This document shows, one piece after another, positions 7,423 through 16,114 of a stretch of DNA of 64,000 nucleotides; positions within the stretch are counted from its first letter, which is position 1; each line of letters opens with the position of its first letter. Source of the stretch: Pseudomonas silvicola (lineage in GTDB: Bacteria > Pseudomonadota > Gammaproteobacteria > Pseudomonadales > Pseudomonadaceae). The stretch covers positions 3,450,001-3,514,000 of the forward strand of contig NZ_CP093280.1 of the NCBI RefSeq assembly GCF_026651855.1, read 5' to 3'. The notes below the pieces were generated by a model. That model was not told the origin of the DNA, did not search any database, and worked only from the letters and a program-made list of their open reading frames with translations. The position numbers were made by a program, and so were the translations under genes.

Positions 7423-7450
7423 AATATCCCACCTTCCGAATGCGTTTCAA
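7423..7450 (-). promoter_or_regulatory. Sigma70-like promoter of leader A
   Basis: On the minus strand a TTGAAA -35 (7445-7450) and a GATATT -10 (7423-7428) are separated by 16 bp. The -10 begins 14 bp from the edge of the first leader hairpin, exactly the distance seen at leader B. Transcription would therefore start a few bases before the hairpin. Confidence 0.6.
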
Positions 7451-7619
7451 GAGGCAAGAATGGACGTTTTTCCAAGTTGTGCCGGTGAAGAATTCTACTT
7501 GGCAATGACCTGATGGATGGTCAACCGAATGCAGATGGGAGGAGTAGCATTAAGAGGATCCAAATTTTTGGATCAGTCAATGTGTGGTAATTGGAATGGG
7601 ACACCGAAGCGACTCGACA

Positions 7620-7952
7620 ATGACTTTTTCTTACCAGATTGGGGCTTCCGTAGGCGCGCTTTGGGTACGCTTTCGAAAAGCGCAGCGAGCGTTGATCGAA
7701 TCGTCGAAGCTCTCTGATATTCCGCTACCGATTCGTCATGGATTTTTCTCGATTGCAGCGGGCATATTCATCGTGGTGATTGTGCTAGGTGCGGTATTTA
7801 CTGTTTGCTGTGTATTGGGCTTGGCGGTGCTGCGCAGGTTGCCGCCGCTGGACATTGGCCCTGACGCGCCACCTGGATACGATGACATTGAACACCCCTA
7901 CCACCGCGTGACTTATCCTGAGCGCTACGATGATTTCGGTTCGTTACGTTAA
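7620..7952 (+). CDS. Hypothetical single-pass membrane protein
   Basis: The 110-residue product has a basic amphipathic N-terminus (GALWVRFRKAQR) and one strong transmembrane segment (FFSIAAGIFIVVIVLGAVFTVCCVLGL, roughly residues 50-75). A soluble acidic, Tyr- and Pro-rich tail ends DDFGSLR. GTG at 7584 and ATG at 7596 are alternative starts; none has a strong ribosome site. It is the only plus-strand gene here and converges on traG with a 12-bp gap. No family is recognised; it could be a regulator of the mating pore or an accessory inner-membrane protein. Confidence 0.45.
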   Translation: MTFSYQIGASVGALWVRFRKAQRALIESSKLSDIPLPIRHGFFSIAAGIFIVVIVLGAVFTVCCVLGLAVLRRLPPLDIGPDAPPGYDDIEHPYHRVTYPERYDDFGSLR

Positions 7953-7964
7953 GGATTGTTGCCA

Positions 7965-9506
7965 TCAACGCGCAGATTTTTTCGCCGCGGTCATCAGCTG
8001 GGAAGTGCCTTTCGCCGCTGAAGCTTCTGCTGAATGAGAGCCTCTATTCAGCATCCCCTCAATGTTTGCTCCGACGGCGTAACCTGCCCAGCTCATTGCC
8101 CCCACGAATGTCATAGGTAACACCACGAACATCGCGCCCATCACGTATTCGATAACTTGCGCTGTCACGGTGCCGTCCATAAATCCGGAGGTGGGCAGTG
8201 ACAACAGCGTCTGGTCGGTCCCTGACACCTGGTTGTACAAAGTGTCCAACATGCTCGAGTCCACCCACCGAGCCAGTTCCCACCAAAACGTCAGCATGTG
8301 CAACGTGAACAGTGCGAAGGTCACGGTCATCAAGGCCTTCAACTGATAAGTGCTGATCAGCAGAACCAGCGGCAGGCTGATGATTGCACCCAGGATCAGG
8401 AACGCCTGCACCATCGGCAGTGCGGCGCGCAGCGCGTTCATCGCCGGAAAATTGCTGAATGAGCCAAGCGCCAGCCCGGTGTTGGTGGCCAGGTTGTTTA
8501 ACCCCTGCGTGATCGAACCGCCTCGGGCGCTACTGCCATAATCTTGGAACACCTGGCCCGGAGACATACTGATGGACTGCTGCCGCGGGCTGACCAGTTC
8601 GCGTAGCGTGGCATCTTCGATCTCGGTGTTGGTACGGCCCGTCAACCAGCCCTCCAGGCGAGAAATCAGCGAGGGATCGACCTCGGCCAGCAGGCGCGCG
8701 CGCAGGCCAACATCGGCATCGCTCCACCATTGCTTGCAGTTGGGATAGCCCGCGCCGTTGGCCAACTGAGGCAACGACGTGTCGCGAGCCTCGTCGTAGG
8801 GCCATGCGACCCTCGGCGTCCGTGAGCGGTCGATATCGTAGTAGCCCGGCGTATTGAGGAAGTAGCTCGAGCCAATCCAGGAGGCGTCGTAGCTTTGCGC
8901 CTTGTCGAGCTCTGGCCGATTGGTAAACAGCCGCGACCGTGAGTAGCCATAGCAATCCCGCGTGAAGTCCGCGACCTCCTGCAGCAACACCTGGTTGCTG
9001 ATGCGGGAGCTGTCGATCTCCATGCGCATTTCACGGATATCGGGCGCGCAGGGGATGGCGGCCGTGGCCGCCGCGGTGATGCCCTTGCTCAACGCATGCA
9101 CGAGAAACCACCACACCGGTACGTTCGCCGACTTATCGCCGATCGTGTTAAACGTTGTGCCCCAGGACGTATCAGCCGGCTTGGCCAGTGAGACGCCGCA
9201 GCGCTGGCTGGCCGCGTCATCGAAGGTAATCGACGACAGGTTCAGCGGGAAAAACGGGATGCAGGCGAATAAGATCACCACGTAGGCCATCCATAAACGG
9301 TTTTCGACGCGAGGGATCGAAAGGAGTCCTTTGTTGCCCTCATCAGCGCCTTGCTGTCGTGCAGAAAGCCACTCCTGCAGGATGATGGCCCCGAAGGGAG
9401 CTGCGAATAGCCCCGTGTCGACCAGGGTGTTCCAGATGCCGTTGTTGATGATCCAGGCCAGCAATGACAGGTAGAACTCCAGGTAGCTGTTGGTGCTCAG
9501 GGTCAT
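7965..9506 (-). CDS. traG: TraG N-terminal domain conjugation membrane protein
   Basis: This 513-residue inner-membrane protein matches TraG_N, the part of F-type TraG needed for mating-pair stabilisation. It has hydrophobic segments near residues 10-50, 75-100 and 130-150, a long periplasmic region (about 160-335), and further spans at about 355-400 and 440-470. The C-terminal tail is short and polar, so the F-TraG C-terminal periplasmic domain is absent, as is normal in this ICE group. The ATG at 9506 has a TGAGGTGG ribosome site; a GTG at 9518 overlaps the upstream stop. It is last in the TIGR03756-TIGR03755-small protein-TraG series. Confidence 0.9.
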   Translation of the reverse strand: MTLSTNSYLEFYLSLLAWIINNGIWNTLVDTGLFAAPFGAIILQEWLSARQQGADEGNKGLLSIPRVENRLWMAYVVILFACIPFFPLNLSSITFDDAASQRCGVSLAKPADTSWGTTFNTIGDKSANVPVWWFLVHALSKGITAAATAAIPCAPDIREMRMEIDSSRISNQVLLQEVADFTRDCYGYSRSRLFTNRPELDKAQSYDASWIGSSYFLNTPGYYDIDRSRTPRVAWPYDEARDTSLPQLANGAGYPNCKQWWSDADVGLRARLLAEVDPSLISRLEGWLTGRTNTEIEDATLRELVSPRQQSISMSPGQVFQDYGSSARGGSITQGLNNLATNTGLALGSFSNFPAMNALRAALPMVQAFLILGAIISLPLVLLISTYQLKALMTVTFALFTLHMLTFWWELARWVDSSMLDTLYNQVSGTDQTLLSLPTSGFMDGTVTAQVIEYVMGAMFVVLPMTFVGAMSWAGYAVGANIEGMLNRGSHSAEASAAKGTSQLMTAAKKSAR

Positions 9507-9514
9507 GGTCCACC

Positions 9515-9820
9515 TCACAGGCGTGTCAGTTCAACCAACGCAATGGCACTGGAGCCGACCAGCGCCCGGTACTGCAAGCGGCGCCGGCCTTCTGTAGAGC
9601 GTTGCATTCGAAATGCACGCCACCAGCTGGCGCTGATCAGGCTGTAGAGCAAAACGCGCCAGCACGCGAGGTAGCCGCTTAGGGCGCGCGGGATCCTTGG
9701 CCATTCAGGCCAAAAGTTCAGGGAGTGAGTGGCCAACCAGGCGATCGACAACAGGGCCACGCATGCGCCACTCCCGAGTAGCACGCCTATCAGACCTGCC
9801 TTGAGGGTGGCGATCGTCAT
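9515..9820 (-). CDS. Small ICE membrane protein between TIGR03755 and TraG
   Basis: The 101-residue protein has a clear N-terminal transmembrane segment (LKAGLIGVLLGSGACVALLSIAWLA, residues 5-30) and a second hydrophobic part (YLACWRVLLYSLISASWW). A basic C-terminal half follows. Its ATG overlaps the TGA of the preceding gene (ATGA) and its stop overlaps the possible GTG start of traG, so the three are translationally linked. Similar unnamed membrane proteins stand here in related ICEs; the role is presumably structural in the mating apparatus. Confidence 0.7.
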   Translation of the reverse strand: MTIATLKAGLIGVLLGSGACVALLSIAWLATHSLNFWPEWPRIPRALSGYLACWRVLLYSLISASWWRAFRMQRSTEGRRRLQYRALVGSSAIALVELTRL

Positions 9821-11196
9821 GGCGTGCTCCTGCCTTGATCAGCACGCTGGAGCCTGCCAGGTTCCGGGTCGCGCTGATCGATGATGCGCGAGGCATCTGC
9901 ACCGCCGGCATGGCGGTCCAGCACCAGGCTGGCGGTATTGGTGGCCAGGGATTGCCGCACCTGCAACTCGGTCTGCAGCAGGCGGATTTCCCGGTCCAGG
10001 GTTTCGACGTTGCTATTCAGCGAGTTGGTTGCGGGCTGCGCGGATGCCACGTTGGGCTCATGACTGCCTGCCAGCAGGGTCCGCTGCAGCAACATGGCCT
10101 TGTAGATGACGCTCGACAGCGCGGTCTCGCTTGCTAAACGCCGGGCGAGTAAGTCCTGGTCGGGGTCATCGCGCAAGCCCTCGATCACGCCGCGCGACAC
10201 CGGTAGCAGCGGGCTGGATACCTTGGTCAGATTCTCGGGCGTAGGTTGATCCGTCCCCGCTACCAGCCGCTGCAGGCCGGTCAACTGCTCGGTGTAGGCT
10301 TCCTGGATCAGAGGCGAAAGACCGGTACCTGCCGTCGCACGCAGGGTCTCACAGTCGTCACAGGTCTCCACCTCGGTCTCGCCCAGCACCCGGGTCGCCC
10401 AGTCGGAGGCTTCACCCGGACTGGACCAGGCTTGGCAAATGGCGCCGTTCTGGCAGCTAGCGCCCACAGCGGAACTGTCGTCCAGCGAGCGGTTGTGCAG
10501 CAGGTTGTAGCCCGCCTTGACGACGTCGGCAGTCACCCGGATGGGCGCTTGCGCTCGTCCACCGGCTTTCTGCCCACCGACCCAGCTGACGCCATTGTTG
10601 CCGTTGTTGGTCTCGGTGTTTTTCACCGCGGTTACCGCGTCGCCGCCGGACTGCTCAAGGTTGGTCTGCATCTCCTGGTTCTTCGCCATGTCGCCCCAGC
10701 CGGCTTGATCGACCTTGTCGGCCATCTTGGCGGCCATGGCCTGGCAGGTGAGCTTGGAGCGGTCGAAATCGAGCCGACCCTGCAGCACTCCGTTGCTGAG
10801 CAATTCGTAGAGGCCGGGATTGGCACGCTGGATGATCATCGCCGGCAGGGACATCACCGCCTGCGTGGCATTCTGGATGACGTTGCCCATGATCTGCTGG
10901 AAGCCCTGGGTGGCGCCGTTCAACTGGTTCTGCAGCGTGTTGGCGAGGTTCATGTTTCCGCACATCATGTTGGCGCGCCATGACAGCCCCACGCCCAGGC
11001 CACGGGGGCGGTACAAGGAGGAGGGGGCTCCCGCAGCCGAGCCACCACCGATGGTGTACATCACCCGGTCATCCAGTACCTGGCCTTGATCCCCAAGCTG
11101 GTAGTCACCATCCGCCGCAGCGCTGGAAGCGCAGGCTAGCGCACCCATCAGGCCAAGTAGCATGGCGATTGGGTAGTGCCATTTGCGCGCACTCAT
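9817..11196 (-). CDS. Integrating conjugative element protein, TIGR03755 (PFL_4711) family
   Basis: The 459-residue periplasmic protein has a signal peptide (residues 1-28, LLGLMGALACASSAAA) and then YTIGGGSAA and NMMCGNMNLANTLQNQLNGATQGFQQIMGNVIQNATQAVMS (quoted regions near 50-110). Paired Cys residues lie in CDDCETL. This is the TIGR03755 family, whose C-terminal half is helical and related in role to TraH, an F-pilus assembly factor. The start at 11196 overlaps the stop of TIGR03756 (TGATG). A longer frame from 11364 only runs antisense-like through the neighbour and is not used. Length is normal. Confidence 0.88.
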   Translation of the reverse strand: MSARKWHYPIAMLLGLMGALACASSAAADGDYQLGDQGQVLDDRVMYTIGGGSAAGAPSSLYRPRGLGVGLSWRANMMCGNMNLANTLQNQLNGATQGFQQIMGNVIQNATQAVMSLPAMIIQRANPGLYELLSNGVLQGRLDFDRSKLTCQAMAAKMADKVDQAGWGDMAKNQEMQTNLEQSGGDAVTAVKNTETNNGNNGVSWVGGQKAGGRAQAPIRVTADVVKAGYNLLHNRSLDDSSAVGASCQNGAICQAWSSPGEASDWATRVLGETEVETCDDCETLRATAGTGLSPLIQEAYTEQLTGLQRLVAGTDQPTPENLTKVSSPLLPVSRGVIEGLRDDPDQDLLARRLASETALSSVIYKAMLLQRTLLAGSHEPNVASAQPATNSLNSNVETLDREIRLLQTELQVRQSLATNTASLVLDRHAGGADASRIIDQRDPEPGRLQRADQGRSTP

Positions 11197-12203
11197 CAGT
11201 GGCCTCCGTCGAAGTCGATGCTGAACAGGAAGGTCTGGCCCATGCGCTGGCAACAACGGTAGGGCCGCCACAACGACCAAGCATAGGCACCGTCGTCGCT
11301 TTGAATCGCTGGGCTTGGAAACACCGCACACGTGATCTGCAGTTGGGGGGAAAGCAGCTGCCAACGATGGTTGCTGACGTCGTTTTCCATGACCGGCAAC
11401 GGCGGCCAGTACCCGTCATAGGGCATGGGCTGCAGTGGCAGATAGACGTGAGGTTGGCCCACCCGGGTGATGAAGTCGCTGGCGCGTTGGACCATGACGG
11501 CGGCAGCCTTGAAGTCATCTGGCTGTACCAGAAAGCCGTGGCGGGGATAGACATTGCCCCAGATCTCGCCGACCGTTTGGCTGCCGATTTCGCGAACGCC
11601 GGGCACCAGCGCCTGGGGGTAGACCGATTCGGGTACGCCGTGGCGCCAGCCGAGTGGGTCAAGGGTGCTGAGGAAATAGGGAGTAAGCGGGGTTGCGCCG
11701 GTCGGGCAACTGTAGCCAAAGCGCTGGGCCAGGGCTGTCAGTGCCAGCCCGCCGGGATGGCCGATGGCGTCGATATTCTTGAAGCGGGGTAGGTTGTCGC
11801 GTCGCGGGGAGGGGGTAAAGAGGTTGCCTCCTCCTTCTGACCCCGGCACCGGCATCGACAGGGGCGACATCTCCTGCCAAGGGTTGGCACCTGTATCGGA
11901 GTAGCTCGATACCACCAGTTCGGGAATGAAGTGGCGGACTTTGGGTGAGGTACGGACCGTGCAGCCAAACGGGGTACATAACAGCCAGTAGCAGATACCA
12001 ACGACCCGGTACTCCAGGCACTGAAGGGAGTTGACTGAACCGATGATGGCTGGCGTCGTCAACGAGAAGCATGGCGCGGAAACCATGATTAACAGTACAC
12101 CAAAAGTTTGCCGGCGCAGTTTATGGAGGAGTCGCTTAGCGTAGCCACTTGGTGGGAGGGAGTTATTGATTCGGTTGACGTTATTGTCTACGTTCATGAG
12201 CAC
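11196..12203 (-). CDS. TraU-like protein, TIGR03756 (PFL_4710) family
   Basis: The 335-residue protein has a hydrophobic export segment (FGVLLIMVSAPCFSL, about residues 34-48) and then SVNSLQCLEYRVVGICYWLLC, the Cys-rich start typical of TraU/TIGR03756. Later come YCC-type cysteines at RCCQRMGQTFLFS near the C-terminus. TraU-family proteins act in the periplasm in pilus assembly and DNA transfer and depend on disulfides. The N-terminus before the hydrophobic segment is longer than usual. It is now the first gene of its operon: the TIGR03757 gene that normally precedes it is missing, and cargo begins about 80 bp upstream. Confidence 0.88.
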   Translation of the reverse strand: MLMNVDNNVNRINNSLPPSGYAKRLLHKLRRQTFGVLLIMVSAPCFSLTTPAIIGSVNSLQCLEYRVVGICYWLLCTPFGCTVRTSPKVRHFIPELVVSSYSDTGANPWQEMSPLSMPVPGSEGGGNLFTPSPRRDNLPRFKNIDAIGHPGGLALTALAQRFGYSCPTGATPLTPYFLSTLDPLGWRHGVPESVYPQALVPGVREIGSQTVGEIWGNVYPRHGFLVQPDDFKAAAVMVQRASDFITRVGQPHVYLPLQPMPYDGYWPPLPVMENDVSNHRWQLLSPQLQITCAVFPSPAIQSDDGAYAWSLWRPYRCCQRMGQTFLFSIDFDGGH

Positions 12204-12277
12204 CGCTTGACTAGTTCAAGTCAGCATCAACTGGGGAGGACTTTAATGTGGCTGATTTCTCCGGGTGGAGTTAGTTT

Positions 12278-12541
12278 TTAACTGATAGCTTGATCTTCAA
12301 TATCCCAGTATTCCTGCGCGGTTAGTAGCAGCGCTGGCGGGGGCTCTAGGCGGCACTCGATGCGCCATAAGGTGGGGGCGATAAGGATGGAACCTTCTCG
12401 TAGCTTGTCCTGATAATGAAACTCAAGATGGCCACCAGGAGTTCCAAGATCACCGCACGCTTTGGCTGACCGCAACACTCGTGTAAATGAGCCTAACGCG
12501 CTTCCCATTGCGAGAGCTACCGTTACACGTGCCGGTGTCAT
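12278..12541 (-). CDS. Hypothetical small protein at cargo edge, possibly truncated
   Basis: The 87-residue product (MTPARVTVALAMG... to ...EYWDIEDQAIS) has an Ala/Val-rich N-terminus and a mixed C-terminal half with ILIAPTLWRIECRLE. The same frame is open further upstream to an ATG at 12667, except for one TGA at 12587-12589. The gene may therefore be the 3' part of a longer, broken gene. It lies between TIGR03756 and the AraC regulator, where related ICEs have TIGR03757 and a thioredoxin-like gene; it does not resemble TIGR03757. No family is recognised and no good ribosome site precedes the ATG. Confidence 0.35.
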   Translation of the reverse strand: MTPARVTVALAMGSALGSFTRVLRSAKACGDLGTPGGHLEFHYQDKLREGSILIAPTLWRIECRLEPPPALLLTAQEYWDIEDQAIS

Positions 12542-12901
12542 GATTTCGCAACTCGTGCTGCGCAAGCACGGCAAGGGAGCCTCGGCTCAATTCCACTTAC
12601 ACCATTCATTGGCCGTTGCCACCTCGAACGTGCCGGAAAGCACCTGAAAATCGTCGGTGGAGTGCATGCCTTGCGCTTGCGACCCTGCTGGCTAAGTGTG
12701 GCACTACACAGGCGCCCGTTCGGCGGACCAATGTGCAGGATCCAGGGTGGATACAGGTGCCTCAAGCGCCGTAGCCTGAGCCAGGCCTGGTGACAAAAAC
12801 ACCAGTTAATTAATTGTAAACATCGGTTCTTCGCCCATCAGCGATCATGAACTAGGCCATCAGTGGATGCCCCAAGATTGTGGTCTGGTGAGGTGAACCG
12901 C

Positions 12902-13864
12902 GTGACTGAAATTATTCTCGCTGCTTCTTCCCCGATTGAAGAGAAAGCATCATTAGACATTCTGACTCAAGGCTTTCAGAGCGCCGTAAAGACTCCGTTT
13001 GAGTTAGCTCAGCAGACCGGAGCAGTTCCTCATGTGGCGACGGATCGCAATCACCGACTGCTGGCAGCGCAGTGGCGACTGCAGGATTCGGTGCTCGCAT
13101 ACCGGGACATCCCTGAGAGCACCCTGACCTTCCATCTAAGTGGAAGCACCCGAGTTGCGAAGTTCTTTGACGGTCGTTGCATCGCTCAAGGAGCTCGGGT
13201 CAATAGCGTGAGCCTTACCACGCCAGGTTCATCGGAATGGGAGCTGCAAGGTCAGATGGAGATCATTCATATTTATTTGCCAGAGCAAACCTTGCGATCC
13301 TTCGCAGATAGCCATGTGCCTTCTGGGCAGCATCCAGAGCTTAGAGCCTTTTTTGCCGCAGCTGATCCTTGGTTAACAGGTTTTTTCACAATGCTAGGAG
13401 TTGATATCGCAAAAGGGTCTGCTGGCGCCAATAATTCGTTGTTGCTCGACAGTCTATGTAACTTATTGTTGTTGCATCTATATGATAACTACGTGGCGGG
13501 ACGTACAACCGTTCGTAGTACTCAAGTGTCAACTCGTCAGATAGGAGGGAATGCACTGCGACTGCTGCAGGATTATTTGGCTGATCACATGGCCGAAGAT
13601 GTGAGTCTGCGGGATCTTGCGACATTGGTTGACATTTCTGAAGGCCACTTGTTACGAGTTTTCCGCAATGCGACAGGGCTTACTCCGTATCAGTATCTAA
13701 TTGGTATACGTATCGACGAAGTTAAGCGTTTGTTGCTCAATTCAGAACTCACGGCAAAAAAAATTGCTGCCATGACAGGCTTCGCCAGTCCTGCTCATAT
13801 GGGCGATTGCTTTCGTCGGCGGGTGGGGGTCACGCCAGGAGGGTTTCGTCAAAAATCAAAATGA
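12902..13864 (+). CDS. AraC-family transcriptional regulator
   Basis: The 320-residue protein has an N-terminal cupin-like sensor region (about 1-200). The C-terminal AraC DNA-binding domain has two helix-turn-helix units: SLRDLATLVDISEGHLLRVF, then LTAKKIAAMTGFASPAHMGDCFRRRVGVTPGGFR. The GTG at 12902 is preferred because GAGG lies 8 bp before it; GTG codons at 12863 and 12893 are alternatives. It opens the cargo block and reads toward the cupin and porin genes, so it most likely activates that block in response to the block's substrate. GC content drops in the 3' part of the gene and the region after it, a sign of separate acquisition. Confidence 0.88.
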   Translation: MTEIILAASSPIEEKASLDILTQGFQSAVKTPFELAQQTGAVPHVATDRNHRLLAAQWRLQDSVLAYRDIPESTLTFHLSGSTRVAKFFDGRCIAQGARVNSVSLTTPGSSEWELQGQMEIIHIYLPEQTLRSFADSHVPSGQHPELRAFFAAADPWLTGFFTMLGVDIAKGSAGANNSLLLDSLCNLLLLHLYDNYVAGRTTVRSTQVSTRQIGGNALRLLQDYLADHMAEDVSLRDLATLVDISEGHLLRVFRNATGLTPYQYLIGIRIDEVKRLLLNSELTAKKIAAMTGFASPAHMGDCFRRRVGVTPGGFRQKSK

Positions 13865-14170
13865 TGTTGATGCAAGGGAAAATTTTTGGAGGATAATCTG
13901 ATATGTCCTGTCGATTTTTTTGTACTTCGTATCGTGTAAAATTAGAAGTGATTGCTCGTAAGGTATTGAATCAAAAGAATTTTTTACTTTTAATGGTCTC
14001 GTCTGCTACTCAGTCTCGGTTCGTAAGGGGTGAATACCGATAAACTCATTAAAATGTTAACTTTATGGCTCGCCGCGGTCAGTCGTGCACACGACTAAGT
14101 CAACGGTTGCCGTCGTAGCTCTTGATGAAGCGTGCCAGCTACCTGAGTAAACCTTATAAGGATAAGAAAT
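13865..14170 (+). promoter_or_regulatory. AT-rich regulatory region with palindrome upstream of the cupin gene
   Basis: About 300 bp of AT-rich DNA separate the AraC gene from the cupin gene. It contains the perfect inverted repeat AGTCGTG-CA-CACGACT at 14081-14096, about 75 bp before the cupin start, a plausible operator for the AraC protein or the response regulator. An AAGGA ribosome site precedes the ATG at 14171. I cannot assign a -35/-10 pair with confidence. MvaT-type silencing would be expected on such AT-rich DNA. Confidence 0.45.
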
Positions 14171-14728
14171 ATGTCTATGAACCAACTACATGCCCGCCCT
14201 GTCGCCCAAGTGGAATCCCATGGAATCCCTGAGGCTCTCCACATTGACAGCGAAAGCCGGCCGTTTGCCCGTAACTTCGGCGCGCCTGGTGTTGATCTGC
14301 AATTGTTACAGGCCGATATCGAGGGTGGTACCTTCGCTGTACGCATACGTTTTGCCCCAGGTGTACAGCTACCGCCTCACCATCACTCGGGTATTGTTTT
14401 CGCCTACACCCTCGCTGGTGAGTGGCGTTACCTGGAATACCCCGATTCGCCGCGCAGCGTCAAGGGCTCCTACCTGTACGAGCCTCCAGGGTCTATTCAT
14501 ACGCTTAAGGTTTCGGACGGCAACACGGAACTGACAGATGTCATCTTCGTCATTACTGGTGCCATGCTTATTCTTGATGATGAGCAACGAGTTATCCAAG
14601 TATTAGACGCTGCCAGCCATGTCAACGATTGGGCTCAGGCTCTTCGAGAGCAAGGCGATGAAGTACCAACGATAATTGGTGGCTCTCGCGTAGGCTATAT
14701 CACCCCGCAGATCCCTCGCTCGCGGTAA
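14171..14728 (+). CDS. Cupin, 2,4'-dihydroxyacetophenone dioxygenase-like family
   Basis: The 185-residue cytoplasmic protein is a single cupin. PGVQLPPHHHSGIVFAYTL (about residues 65-83) gives the metal-binding histidines, WRYLEYPDSPRSVKGSYLYEPPGSIHTL follows, and the second-motif His lies in GSIHTL. This is the layout of the 2,4'-dihydroxyacetophenone dioxygenase group, iron enzymes that cleave a C-C bond in aromatic ketones. Many members have other or unknown substrates. Here it is upstream of a porin and a PQQ dehydrogenase, so an oxidative or isomerising step on the imported compound, or a sensing role, is possible. A weak hairpin follows the stop. Confidence 0.75.
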   Translation: MSMNQLHARPVAQVESHGIPEALHIDSESRPFARNFGAPGVDLQLLQADIEGGTFAVRIRFAPGVQLPPHHHSGIVFAYTLAGEWRYLEYPDSPRSVKGSYLYEPPGSIHTLKVSDGNTELTDVIFVITGAMLILDDEQRVIQVLDAASHVNDWAQALREQGDEVPTIIGGSRVGYITPQIPRSR

Positions 14729-14746
14729 GCGCCTTCGCTGGGGGCG

Positions 14747-14765
14747 AGGCACCGCGATGGTGCCT
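14747..14765 (+). terminator. Hairpin after the cupin gene
   Basis: AGGCACC and GGTGCCT form a 7-bp stem with a 5-nt loop between the cupin and porin genes. No run of T follows, so it is more likely an attenuator or RNA-stability hairpin than a full terminator. Confidence 0.4.
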
Positions 14766-14806
14766 TGTACCCCCGCCCCTAGACTGACTTCATTTCCGGA
14801 TATTTT

Positions 14807-16093
14807 ATGGTCACGAAACTGTTGAGTCGTGTCGCGTTGTCGTGGGCGACGTTGGGTGGCTTATGGGCGCCATCGGTGCGCGCGGACTTCATGGAAGATG
14901 GTAGTGGTAGTGTCGAACTGCGTAATTTTTATTTCAATCGTGATTATCACGGTCCGTTGGCAGCCCAATCGCGCCGTGATGAGTGGGCCCAGGGATTTGG
15001 CCTAAAACTACAGTCAGGCTATACCGAAGGGACAGTGGGGGTCGGCGTGGATGCTTTTGCCATGCTTGGCCTCAGACTAGACTCCAGTCCGGATCGATCC
15101 GGTACCGGGTTACTACCTCGGGGATCGGATAAGCGGGCTGTCGAAGAGTATGGAGACATTGCTCTCGCTCTCAAAGTGCGAGTTGGCAATAGCGAAATAA
15201 AGGCTGGTAGTCTTATCCCGCAATTGCCGTTGCTTTCAGCAAATTACAGTCGACTGTTCCCGCAGACTTTCGACGGTGTTCAATTGATCAGCCGTGACCT
15301 TGAGCATTTCACATTCACGTTGCTGCACGTTGATCGAACCAAATTGCGCGATTCTAGTGGTGACGATCGATTGACCGCCATGCCTCAGCAGGGGGCCTAT
15401 TCGTCTACGGCGACCAGCGGATCACTCAGTTATCTGGGCTTCGATTTTCAGCCGATTCAGAACGTGACCCTGAGTCTTCATGGGAGTGAGCTCGAGGACA
15501 TGTTTCGAAGGGAGTATGCAGGTTTTAAGGCCAACGCGACATTGGGTGAGGGCAAGGTATTCACTGAGTGGCGATACTTTACTGCCCAAGATATCGGACG
15601 ACGGCTTCTGGGTGAGGTAGATAATCAAACCTTAAGCACCAATTTTGGCTATAGCTGGGCGAGTCACACTGTCAGTGGCGGTTTTCAGCGAGCTTATGGT
15701 AGTACTGCCTACGCGTTTGTCGGCGGCACTGATACTTATTTGTTTAGCGAGCAGCAAATTAGTACATTCGCCTTGGCTCAGGAGCGGGTGTGGCATGCAC
15801 GGTATGATTATGATTTCGCGGCGCTAGGCTTCCCTGGGCTAACGTTTAATCTGCGCTACGTGTCGGGCACGAATGTTGAATTGAGCCATGTCAGTACTGC
15901 CAAAGCGCGGAGGCAGCTGGCGGACGGCGGAAGGGGGGATGAATGGGAGCGCACCTATGACCTATCATACACGGTTCAGAGCGGCCCTTTGAAAAACCTC
16001 AGCGTCCGTTGGCGCAATGGTAAGAGTCACTCCAATTTCTCTGACTCAGCTGATGAAGATCGTATCATTCTCGGCTATGTCTACAATTTTTAA
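14807..16093 (+). CDS. OprD-family outer-membrane porin (cargo copy)
   Basis: The 428-residue protein has a signal peptide (about residues 1-26), then FMEDGSGSVELRNFYFNRDY, the OprD start, and DEWAQGFGLKLQSGYTEGTVGVGVDAFAMLGLRLDSSPDRSGTG in its first strands (quoted as region markers). It ends in a phenylalanine (GYVYNF) as required for barrel assembly. OprD porins are 18-stranded channels for carboxylates, amino acids or aromatic acids; members differ in substrate. The two-component genes start 21 bp downstream. It likely imports the substrate of the PQQ dehydrogenase encoded next. A second OprD at 52711-53964 is a different paralogue. Confidence 0.9.
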   Translation: MVTKLLSRVALSWATLGGLWAPSVRADFMEDGSGSVELRNFYFNRDYHGPLAAQSRRDEWAQGFGLKLQSGYTEGTVGVGVDAFAMLGLRLDSSPDRSGTGLLPRGSDKRAVEEYGDIALALKVRVGNSEIKAGSLIPQLPLLSANYSRLFPQTFDGVQLISRDLEHFTFTLLHVDRTKLRDSSGDDRLTAMPQQGAYSSTATSGSLSYLGFDFQPIQNVTLSLHGSELEDMFRREYAGFKANATLGEGKVFTEWRYFTAQDIGRRLLGEVDNQTLSTNFGYSWASHTVSGGFQRAYGSTAYAFVGGTDTYLFSEQQISTFALAQERVWHARYDYDFAALGFPGLTFNLRYVSGTNVELSHVSTAKARRQLADGGRGDEWERTYDLSYTVQSGPLKNLSVRWRNGKSHSNFSDSADEDRIILGYVYNF

Positions 16094-16114
16094 TCAGAGA
16101 CCCGGGTGGGTTGA

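Noticed and set aside
10246-10983. 245-codon plus-strand frame
   Set aside because: It is antisense to the TIGR03755 gene, which has a signal peptide and family motifs.
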